Positions 44,262 to 59,100 of a DNA stretch of 64,000 nt are shown piece by piece. The notes under the pieces are model-generated. The model had not been told where the DNA came from, made no database searches, and worked only from the letters and a program-made list of their open reading frames with translations. The first letter of the stretch is position 1. Each line of letters starts with the position of its first letter. The translations under genes and the position numbers were made by a program. Source of the stretch: Litoditis marina (lineage: Eukaryota; Nematoda; Chromadorea; Rhabditida; Rhabditidae); contig OZ038440.1 of NCBI GenBank assembly GCA_964036275.1, forward strand, positions 4,067,690-4,131,689, given 5' to 3'.

Positions 44262-47200
44262 ACCGTCCGAATATCGAGGAAACTCATTGTGTTTATTGTC
44301 ACGTTCACAAGGTAAATTGAACTTACCATACTTTCGGGAAGGGTAGTTTTTCTGTGTAATATTATCATTCTAAAAAATTTTTTTCATAAAACGATTTTGA
44401 ACTAGTAGAAAATTTGTTATGCGGTGACAACTATTCACGAATCAATGTGTAAGACTACCTATAGTTCATTGTGCTATCCCGAGATTTCACCAGTGTAAGG
44501 TTTATCTCAGTAAATGTATATATCTTTGTCTGTTCTGTGTTACCTACCTATTCTTATCTTTCAGTTATGGACTGTATCACTCGAGTAGGAAAACACTGAG
44601 CGGAGTCAAGTCATCGGTAAAAGCTGACTGGTTAGATAACACAACTCACTCGGTCAGTCGCATTTCCAGATAATATTGAAACAAATGTTGAATTCACCAA
44701 AACCTATATTGCACTAGGTTCATATTATTTTTTGCTCAAATTGGTTTTTTATGATATTCAGCTCTAGTTACAACCAGCGCGGATTTTAAGCCTAGAAGCT
44801 GTCAATATTGAAAGGTTTCCTTCGAGTCCCCGGATTAGATTTATGTATTTGAATGAATACAACAAGCACTAAAATGATAAAACCTATGATAAAAGTTACA
44901 TCAAAATAATGAAATACCAACTGAGTCGAACATCGTGAGATAGTGCCAGCCTCGTTTGACCAGTTGCCAGTAGGGTGTCAGTAACTTGTGGAAGAATGAT
45001 CTTAGATCGAGCTAGTTTTCTAAAGACATAGTTGCAGAATTAAATGAATGAGCAAGAGCATACTGTATATCTAAATGGTTGCCGTCTAGGAAGAGCTATC
45101 TTCGTGTTGCAACACTTGTTTAACGGCCAGTCATGTGGCGCAGGCACTTTCTGACTTTAATTGGTTGGTTCGATTCCCACTGATGCAGTTATTTTTTTCG
45201 ACAGTCTTTCTTTCTGATATTATTCCATTTCAGCCGTTATTCGAAACCGATCGTGAAGCGAAAGATTTTCTCGGAACACTAGATGCAGTTTTCATGGCTT
45301 TCTATGCGGCGGTAAGTGATCAAAAAGGTGCAGCTTTTCAATTCTTCAAAAGTTCTAAAATAATAAGGTTGTTGTGTTGTATTGAAATTTCAATCCATTT
45401 ATTTCGGGGCTAGCCTATCTCTCAGAGTTCTATCTGTTCGGGTTTAAAGACATTTACGGCCAAGGCTTGTGATCTAAGTAGTGTTGTCATCGGAATAAAC
45501 AAATCTTTCAGGCACTGTTTTTCTGGGGCTGGCTCGGTGACAGACTAAATCCCAAGTATGTGGTTGGCGCTGGAATGGTGGGATCAGCCATTACGGTATG
45601 TTTTAAAGAAGGACGATTATGTGCACCAATCTCAACGCTTCAGTCCTTTAAACCGCAATACATTTTTCAACTGCAGTTTGAAGGACTGACGCGCCGAGAT
45701 TGGAGCACATAATCGTCCTACTTTAAGAGAAAGGTAACTATGATATTTTCGATGCTATCAAACACTTTGTTGAGTTGGTTACGTAATTGTTACAAAAAGA
45801 CACATAAAACGTGAATGGCTCAAACTCATACAAATGTTATCTAATCTGCTGATTTCATGGAGATTCCAAACCATCTTCTGATGCAGATTCCTTTTTAATA
45901 GCCTAGAGAATTGTTGCTGTTCCATGAAAGCTGAGATTCATCTTCACGTTCACATTCACTTTTTACAGCTAACCATGTTCGGCGCTGTCCCCAAGTGGTT
46001 CGGCTTCTATTCGGTACCGTACTACATTGTGATGTATATTCTGTTCGGTCTGGTTCAAGCTTGTGGTTGGCCGAGTGAAATAGCTATAATGGTTAGTTTT
46101 TTCACTCGTTTTTTGATTACCAAAACATATCAATTTGGCGATTTAATATTTGATTGTAGGAATAGGTGAATGGGGTTATTTTGAGTTTAAGAGAATTGGA
46201 TTACTGTAGGTGTACGTCACTGGTTCTTATAGGTATTTTTAGCCATAATTGTGAACATAATGTAGTATAATTGTATGTAAAATCGGTTTACTGTGCCTGT
46301 TTCCGTTCATCGCCTCATTTTAGGCAAATTGGTTCGGCAAGGGTCATCGCGGTTTTGTGATGGGGGTGTGGGCAGCATGCCAGCCGGTTGGAAATATATT
46401 CGGATCCATATTCACAGCTATCGTGTTACCGTTGGGTTATGAGGTTAGTGTGTTTCTGGTATGTTCTAGTTCTTAAAGGTTCTCTCGCTCTTTTGCCGAC
46501 ACATTCACTCACGTGACGTGAAACTGCCACGGAATCGTACAACCCTATTTTTCTCACGATTCCAACCCGTAACTCCTCTAACGTGCTTATATGTTCTGCT
46601 CATTTTCGGAGAAAACATGCAGTTCCTAGGTATAAATGATAAATTTAACCTCGTTCTGAACAAATACATCGTTTAGCTAAAATATGGTAGGCTCGGGTTT
46701 GCCATGTTGTTGTGGATTAGTTATCAGAAGAAATGTTTCTCGCATAAGTGATATGAAAGTGGTTTCAAATAAGTTATACCTTATGTTTTTACTAATTGGA
46801 CTTCATTTATTTTCAGTACACATTCGCCCTGAATTCGGTTCTGATCTTTCTCGGTGCAATAGTTGTGGTCACGTGTATCGACAGTCATCCCCATCCCACG
46901 TACGATGACCTGGACGATAGTCATGGAAATCATGTGTTCGTTGACAAATTAGTATTCTGGACGATTTCAAATACAAAAATGGGAACGTAACTTCGTGTTT
47001 TTAAATGGTTTTCCTGTTTCCAATTGAAAAAAAAACATTGAAAAAAAAAACATTCCAATTTCATTGTAATAGGTTTTTGCTAACTTCACAACTATGAAGT
47101 AAGTTTCTTGTTCTGTTTGAGGTTCTCCATTGGTTTTTTATTTGTCTTTTCATTTTTTTTTCAAGACTTTTTTTTACAGAACGCACACCGAAGAATCGGA

Positions 47201-49797
47201 TGGTGAACCGATCAGCATGCTGCGAGCTATTCTCCTTCCCGGTGTCATGGCGGTGAGATTTATGTATCCTGTTTTCTTTTTATTTCAAGTCTGCAAAAAC
47301 GTTCATATTATCAAATGAGTTCGTCAACCCAAATCAAGAATTTCCAAATTATGCTGTAGCCTAGATTCTTGGAAACGTAGCGTATATGTTTGACCGTGTT
47401 TGTAGTTTGATGTCTTTGTTTTGCCAACTACGCCCGGGAAAATCCTGATCAAACTTTGGTGTTCCGCTTGGCCGTTTACGTTTTTGTAGTTTGACCTCTT
47501 CGTTTTTACATTGAATTTCTTTAACCCCTAATTGCAGTATTGTCTGTGCAATGCCTGTCTGAAGCTGGTCAACTACGCCTTCTTTTTCTGGCTGCCACTC
47601 TACTTGACAGACGCCTACCAGTGGAGCGAGGCTCAGGTAACTATTTGTTTCATTCACATGATTTTATACTTGTATTTATCGTTCAATTTTCTTGACAGTG
47701 CTGTGAACGTGGGTCCACATCCGCACGTAATAATCTCGCTTTGCAACTGCACCAATTATATATTTTATAAACGTTCACAGCACACACGTGAGAGATTAGC
47801 TTTATAAGGAATTCTTTCCGAAAACTATTATACCCTAGCCGATTACCTACATTCAGGCCAGATTTGAAAAGGGGGCGGGTGCATCTTCATTTTACAGGCT
47901 GACCAGCTGTCAATTTGGTACGATGTTGGTGGTATTATTGGCAGTGTGGTTGGAGGATATATTACGGTATGTAACTAATTTGTGAGAAAAAGAATGAATG
48001 AGCTCTGATATATTTCCATGTTGGTCATGCAAGTTTGAAAATTTAACTCAATTATCCAATAGGACTGCGAAAATTTATTATTGTGCTAGGACGTTTCAAG
48101 ATAATACTTACACGCCTCTATTGGATATGCAAGCGACATGACTTGAGATGTTCTTGAATCTTGAATGTTGAATTCTGGCCCCACTGTAGTTCTTACTAGT
48201 AAAATAGCAAAGGACAAAAACTCACCAATTTTATCTTTGATTGGAGTGCAGCATTGTTGGGGCTTGATAAATGAGTACTGTATGTTTTCAGGACAAAATG
48301 GGTTGTCGTGCACCTTTGATTGTGGGCATGCTGTTCTGCTCAATCGGTTCTCTTTTGCTGTATTCAGATATTGGTAAGCTGTTGTTTTATTTTATTCATA
48401 CGTTTTGTTTCCATTATAAGTTTGGGTAAAAATCGGGTTCATATCACCAACACTTTGTTGAAATCTTGTAGAGATAATACTACCCTTTCCGAGCCGAATC
48501 AGTATTCTAACACTCTTACCGATGTTTTTCATTGCCAATAAGAGTAACTATTGATTTTTGAAAGCCATAAAGGGCCATTTGTAATTACCACCCTGTGGCA
48601 TATTACCAGCCAAGTCAACTTGAGGTAGAGACAAAACGTTCCATTAACATTGTTTTTCCTCCTATTTATCCGTTTATAACTTTGTGAAATTAGAGTCTAC
48701 TCCTTAAAGCAGGAAGATTATGTGGACCAATCCCGTGTCAACGGTCCTTTAAACTGTAATTGAAAAATGTATTGCAGTTCAAAGGACTGAAGCGTTGGGA
48801 TTGGACCACATAATCGTCCTTCTTTAATTTAGGTGCAAGCATGATCCTGAACGCCTTGGTGATGACCACTGTTGGAGTGACCATTTCGGGACCCTACAAT
48901 CTGATTGTCGGCTCAATCTCCATCGATCTCGGCTCACAACCGATCCTGGCGGGAAATTCTCAGGCAAGTTTGTAGTTTGTAGTTGACAGAATATTGTTGA
49001 TCGGACCCGATTGTGTTCTGCAGTGCTTTTCGTAGTTTTCTAGTCTAGTTTCGCATTGTTTTTTTCAGTTTGGGGAAAATTTCCGAGTCTGATTACAGTT
49101 AACGCGTGAATAAATTGATATTTAAGATTTCACTGATTTTTCCTCCAGGCCATGTCAACCGTTTCCGGTCTACTGGACGGAACAGGTTCAGCTGGAAGTG
49201 CCATCGGTCAGCTGATAATCCCGGTGGTTGAGAATCTGTACGGATGGAAAACTGTATTCTACTTCTTCATGATTCTAGTAAGTGAATGGTGGTTACCCTA
49301 GAATATAAGTTTTCCTACACAACAAATGATAAAAGACAACATGTTTCGTTCATGTGAATTAATGGCAGAGTATAGTTATCAGCAAGAAACTGTGTCGGTG
49401 TCTCATACTTGTTGTCAGAGAAATCGGCTAGCACTGAACTACTTTGTTTATGGAGTAACCCTTCGTTGTAGTTTGATCTCACCACCTCAAAAACACCATA
49501 ATTTACACATCTTGGCCAAAAAGCAACGGTGATCAAGCTAGAAACAGAGCGGGAACTGGCAGAAAAACCGTATAGACTTGCTTCGTAACTAGTGAACTAT
49601 ATATGGCATCTTTTCTGAACTGCGTTAACCCGTAATTATCAGTATAATGGATTAGTTGGTGGTACTGATAGGAGCAATTACAGAACTCACTGGCGATCCT
49701 GTGTATCATGAAGCGATGTGTGTTGGATCTAAAGTCTTTCCGTCGATACCGTGCTGAACAAACTCCTCTACTCTTAGACGAAGAACACGAAGATTGA
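44259..49797 (+). CDS. SLC37-family sugar-phosphate exchanger (470 aa)
   Basis: Exons 44259-44311, 44565-44652, 45234-45311, 45512-45595, 45969-46091, 46324-46443, 46817-46986, 47180-47252, 47538-47636, 47898-47966, 48292-48373, 48833-48963, 49149-49277, 49684-49797. The product is a 12-helix major facilitator protein. Landmarks: FTSYGLYHSSRKTLSGVKSS in helix 1 (SLC37 signature), FFWGWLGDRLNPK after helix 2-3, VQACGWPSE in helix 5, NWFGKGHRGFVMGVW, an acidic central loop, and DVGGIIGSVVGGY with DGTGSAGSAIGQL in the second half. SLC37 proteins exchange glucose-6-phosphate or related organic phosphates for inorganic phosphate in ER or endolysosomal membranes. The cytosolic tail contains EQTPLL, an acidic dileucine-type sorting motif, which suggests endolysosomal targeting as for SLC37A3; the exact paralogue is not established. 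The intron after 48963 starts GC instead of GT, and the acceptor at 48832 abuts a family A repeat. Confidence 0.93.
45121..45180 (+). repeat. tRNA-like fragment in SLC37 intron
   Basis: TGGCGCAGGCACTTTC resembles an A-box and GGTTCGATTCCCACTGATGC contains a perfect B-box. Too short between boxes for a tRNA. Likely a decayed tRNA-derived repeat about 50 bp before the exon at 45234. Confidence 0.5.
45603..45726. repeat. Family A palindromic element, copy 2
   Basis: TTAAAGAAGGACGATTATGT at the left and ACATAATCGTCCTACTTTAA at the right; TTAA at both ends. SLC37 intron. Confidence 0.9.
48704..48827. repeat. Family A palindromic element, copy 3, adjoining a splice acceptor
   Basis: TTAAAGCAGGAAGATTATGT at the left, ACATAATCGTCCTTCTTTAA at the right. 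Five bases after the right TTAA comes the acceptor AG (48831-48832) of the next SLC37 exon, so the pyrimidine tract CCTTCTTT before it belongs to the repeat. Confidence 0.9.
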
Positions 49798-50220
49798 GTT
49801 TACTACAGTTTTGTATTTAAATGTATATTTGTAACTTTACAATAACTTCACAAGACGTGCTCATTATTATTTACATTACTTTATACATCACTTTTCATTG
49901 GGTCGTGAAGTATTTTATAATGATCACTGTAAACCCCGTGACTCGATAATCTAAGGTGGACATATTGTTGGTCATTTTCCCGATTTTACAAGCACTTAAG
50001 GCAGGATCTAGCAAGTGTCATGGGAAGAGTTGTGTAGATTTTGATACAAAAAACTTCTTCAAATTGCCTTACTCTTCTCTCATTGTTTTTTTATAGAAGG
50101 GTTATGGTTCCTTACAGGTATTATACATATGGATATATTCTACAGTAGCTCACTGTACGTTTTATCGCTCGGTTTTATCCATTGTTTGTATATTGAGATT
50201 TTATCATTATAAGTATATTA

Positions 50221-50226
50221 AATAAA
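50221..50226 (+). terminator. Polyadenylation signal of the SLC37 gene
   Basis: AATAAA 424 bases after the stop, followed by a T-rich run. Confidence 0.6.
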
Positions 50227-50814
50227 GTTTATATTTTGTTTTTTTTTCTAGTTTGTTTATTTTACTGTAAAAAAACATTCACTCTGCGATGACCTCGAAT
50301 ATGTACTGTTATGGGTAAAGTTTGCCCCGCCCCTTACTATGGCGGGACTCAGGTATTGATACAACCAGTGTTTACAGTACCTTATTCTTTGAATACAGTA
50401 TACCCTAACTGGGCTGGTAAATTCTTCACATTGGTTTGCATTTTTTCTCCGATGTTTCGAGAAAAAGCGGCAAATTTACATAGGTGGTGCAGGTATACAG
50501 TATAGTGTATAGTTGGCGACTTTCCGGTTCAGCTATTCTTAGACACCCGAACTTTGTCTCAGGTTTTCTATTCGGTAAACCTAATTGATAATTTGATCTA
50601 TTGATTCCGGTTACTTTTACATATTCTCTGGTTTGATCTAAAAAAAGTTTGTTCTCGCTCTGTACCCTGATTTCAATTTCCTTGTTCCCGTTCTTCTTGA
50701 ATATGTGAATTTGCTCTGAAACTAGCCTATTTTGGTCAGTCCACTCTTCAGGCTCAGCTTATCCCATAGTCAAACAGCTTGTCACCAATACGACTGACAA
50801 AAACCAACTGTCAC

Positions 50815-51190
50815 CATAAGGCTGCCACACACACATATCGTGTGTACAGTATGCATTGTCATTCCACTGTCCACTACTCTTTCTACTTGGATCTACAATA
50901 AAAACAACGTAAAAATGAGAAATAATGCTTTTTACATAGGATTTTAGAGACTTTCCTATACACATTGGGTGTGTACAGTATACATTGTCATTCCGTTGTC
51001 CACTACTCTTTCTACTAAGATCTATAATAAAAGCTAAGTAAAAACGGACAATAATACATTTTTCCGAGTATTTTACAGAGTGTCCATACACATCATGTGT
51101 GTACAGTACGTATTGTCATTCTACTGTTCATTACTCTTTCTTCTCAGCTCTAGAATGAAAACGAAGTAAAAAAGACTTTCAAGAACTTTA
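50815..51190. repeat. Three-copy ~127-bp tandem repeat upstream of the KLF gene
   Basis: Each unit contains TGTGTACAGTA, ATTGTCATTC, ACTGTCCACTACTCTTTCT or close variants, then AAAAC(G/A)AAGTAAAAA and TTTTACA. The unit starts recur near 50840, 50967 and 51093. Confidence 0.8.
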
Positions 51191-51424
51191 CAGACTATCA
51201 AAAAGCAACAACGTTTCAGTGACACAGTGGCACCATTAGGTTTGTCATACCTATGATAAGTTCTGGAGCGGTTTGAGTATCGAAAACATACAGAATAGCA
51301 GAGCTGAGGGTTTGAACAAATTTTCTGGTTCGTGAGTAGATTTTTCTCATTAACAGTCCTCCTTCCCTCAACAGTTCTCCCTATTTTGCAGTTAAATATC
51401 AATTAAACACCTTTCAGATAGTAA

Positions 51425-55296
<3,872 letters not shown>

Positions 55297-56140
55297 CAAC
55301 ATCATTCTGTCAATATTTTAATATATTTATATACTTATTTCTTATTAATGAATCTATCTATTAAGTTATTAAAGAAATCATTGTAAATTTAACACAACAT
55401 CGAATAAACTGGAAGAAACTTCTGTTGTACACAGCTGCTGTTCCATACTTGCAGCGATTATTACGTGTTGGTTATGAGTTTTGTTGTTCCCTTTTTCTCC
55501 GAGGAATGATTATGTTTCGAATTCAATCATTTTTCCACTGTGCCAATTTCGCCAAAACCTGCTTCGCAGTTGAATGACACTTTTGGCATTACAGATGTTT
55601 TTGAGGTGCAAAACATCTCGAACAATGACGATTTCGACTGCCAATTGGGCATGATCGTGGCATTGTGGCCCGCAAGACGGTTTCGCTAAACCTGCCATTT
55701 CACATTCGCACCACGCCTACCTATTATGGTTTGGCGAAATACGACGAGAGTATGACATTACATTCTTCACCAAGGTGGTGCATGTCGGTTTTTCATGTTA
55801 TTCTCTAGTGTAGATCTCACTTTGTGCTGAGTACGAACTTTTACATTCCATAGCAGGGAGAGCTTCCGAAAGTTGTGAAGATTCTGCGGACTCATGGCAA
55901 TCCCTCTCTTGATAATCTTGTCCAAACATGCGGTACACGAAACCACTAACACTGTTTCCCTGTTCTATAAACAACATGAGTCTAGTATATAACTCATTTG
56001 TGCTGAGTACGAGAGTACGAACATATATCTTCTCATTTACGATACTTTCTACCAAGCTTGAGCGACACATTATGCCATATTGGGAATTGCCATTTCTCAA
56101 ACTTAATAATTTCCCCTGTTTTGAAGAGGATCATTTCCAG
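55297..56140 (+). other. KLF 3' region and DB-gene upstream region
   Basis: AATAAA at 55403. A short duplicated phrase TTGTGCTGAGTACGA occurs at about 55815 and 55998. The right end carries CATTTCCAG, directly followed by the ATG of the next gene. Confidence 0.5.
55403..55408 (+). terminator. Polyadenylation signal of the KLF gene
   Basis: AATAAA 107 bases downstream of the stop codon. Confidence 0.7.
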
Positions 56141-59100
56141 ATGATTTTTGGTGCTTCTCTTCTAGTTGTGGCCATATTGGCCGTCCTACCAGATTATTCC
56201 AACGAGGTATGTTTTTATATACAGTATGAATTCAGTCAACGACAGAAGCTTGTAATAAAACAGACACAAGCTACAAGTTGGAACTTGAGTTCCATCAAGT
56301 TTGTTGACAAACTTGTGGTTCTCGTCTCGATCAGTGGTACAATATTATATGGCTGGGGCTGTTAGGTGGTTGCCAACAGTCGAAATACATCATCCCTATA
56401 CTATTTCTATACTTTTTTGTTTCATTCCATCATAAAACCAAGAATTGAATCTATATTTCGCTCTCTAGCTCCTTGTTCCGCTGGTTTAGCTTTTGCTGTC
56501 GGTTCACCTTTCATTTTTTGGTTCACATTTCGAAAAGTTTTCCATTTGGAAAAAAAATGCATAAACTGTTTCATACTTTAAATTCATTTCCACGATTGCA
56601 CATTCACCTTTGTCATAGTGCCATGGAGTTCACTTTTCGTAGCGACAAACAGGTTTCAAACAGACAGCAACATTTTATTCGAGAGAAAGGAAACCTTTTG
56701 TTGCTGTAATGTTCTCGGCGTGCTAATCTCTGACGCGAGAAGTACATAGTCACTTTGCGAACCGATTTCGTTGTACGCCATAACTTACGAGCTTCGACCG
56801 AAAATGGCTCAAACTACAGCCCCAGCGGGATGAAACTGCGCGAAATAAAAAAAAGTTTTAGAAGTGAGCCTATATTGAGATCAAAGAAAGTCAGGTTCGG
56901 GTTCAATAAAACATAAATTGAGAAGATCAATCATAATTGCGATTTCCGTTCGCGATGATCGAATTAGGATCATTTTTCGCATGCAATCGACCATTCTGGA
57001 ACCTTGAACGACAAAGATTACAATGCTTTCGCTGAAATCGAAACCGAGACAATGTTGAGAATCTGTTTGTGACGTCTCAGAAGGTCACATATCGCGCTTT
57101 TCGATGATAATCACGTTATTATCTTCACTTTCGGTTTTATTGTCAGTTTTCGAGTATCACTTCACAACACAACCTTACGCACCATTGAAAACATCTTACA
57201 AGGAGTAACATGCCCTAAGGCAAAATAAGGTGATACAAAATACTCCGCAACGCCCTGGCCCTGTATCAACGCGGATTTATGATAAGAAGCTCTTGCTGCT
57301 TAAAGCAGGACGATTATGTGGACCAATCTCGTGTCAACGGTCCTTTAAACTGCAATTGAGAAATGTATTGCAGTTTAAAGGACTGAAGCGTTGTGATTGG
57401 ACCACATAATCGACCACATAATCGTCCTTCTTCAATCGTCACTGGCCATACCAGACAAATAGACATTTGAGATGGACAATTGAAGTTGGACAATTGGACA
57501 GCTGGGCAATTACAGATCCAGGCCCTATGTTGGACGAAATGTATGTGACTGACTGACTGACTGACTCACATTTCATGATGAACCGATAACCCAGCTCATC
57601 AACGTGTCCGACACTTCCGGACTATTACTCGTTTATTAGGAATAAAAATCTCAGTTTCCCTCATTGTCCTTATGTTGTAGTGTGCGACGAACGGTCTATG
57701 TGGTCACGGTCCTGCCTGCGGACAGGTCTACCAGCCGCCTCCCACCTGCGGGTGTCAGCAGAGAGGATACTCCTGTGGGAGCTATGGATGTTATAGGTAA
57801 GTGTGTGAAGAATAGTTCTGGAATGAGTCGAATTTTAGTTCTTTATAGATCAATCAGCCTTACTAGAACGGAGTGATGGTACGGAAACATTTTGAACCAA
57901 TCCCATTCATTAAAATGATTGTGGGAAGTATTTACAGTTCAATGTCTAGAAGAATACTTAATGCATTAACACAGAAACATCACGAATTATCATGTTTCTG
58001 TGCAGTTGTGAATTGTTACACGCTTCAAGTGATTCTTATTTGAAGATCTCCTCCAGAAAATGACTTTCAGGCACCGAGCTCGTGGTTCGAAGAGTTTCCA
58101 ACCTCACCGCAGCCGAGCTCGTCATCACGTACACGCCAGTGTGGAGGCGGACCGAGAGATTCTCAGAGACAGGTTGGAACAGAGTTGGCTGGGTTTCAGT
58201 CTATTCTAGGGGGTTAAATGCATAGATAGATTTATACGCAACTCAACACGTGACTTTCCGCATTGTTCGATGTGGCAGTTTGAGAAATAACATTAGGAAA
58301 AGGAAAAAGAGATATGAGCTCAAAGCAAGTTGGGAAACGCTTTTCAAAGATTTCGCGTGTTCACGTGGGTGCTACAAATGCTCACTTGGACTTATATAAA
58401 CCCACAGTGACAATTAAGATGCTCGCAACCAAAATTTGGCAACAATTTTGGTACTACAGGAAAAATACACATTATCTTCATTGTTCCCAGTTATCTATGT
58501 AGGTATTCTTTAATGTGTTTCTAGTTCGATCTTAGTTTTTGAACCACATATTTTCCAATTCGAAAGTTGCAGAGTAGAGTCAATGGGCACTGGAGCCATT
58601 GTACCAGTTACGGACGACTCGACAGAGTTTGTAAAATGCTTAGATTTTGAGTTGTTTTTCTTCTGTTTCATATGTTTACAAAATAGTCGATAACAAAATC
58701 ATACAAAGTGAATGTAAGATAGTACAATCAGAAATGATTAAACAATGAGAGCTCCTCAGAGAGGATTATACAATGAGAACGAAGAGAAAATGACACGTTC
58801 CGAAGACACAACGATCGTTTGAATACAACGTTGTAAGATTAGTCAAACAAGAAACTAAATGAGAATTTCGGTGACCTAGGACTCAGTATTCATTACGTTC
58901 TCTTCAAGTTTTAAGTACCCTCATCAGTTTCATTTCAAGTGACATAAAGTCTCTAAGTTCGATGTGTTCTTATAGTTTTTGGTTTATTTTTGTCGTTTTC
59001 AGTTGTGTTTTTCAGTTTCATTCGTTTTTGCTGAAATCGATTACAACCAGTCCCTTCATCTTTTGACAACAACCAAAATGAAAAAAAAAGTAGTGAAACT

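Larger units (their letters stand above)
49798..51424 (+). other. SLC37 3' region and KLF upstream region
   Basis: Contains the AATAAA at 50221 and, from about 50815, a tandem repeat. No supported coding exons. Confidence 0.5.
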
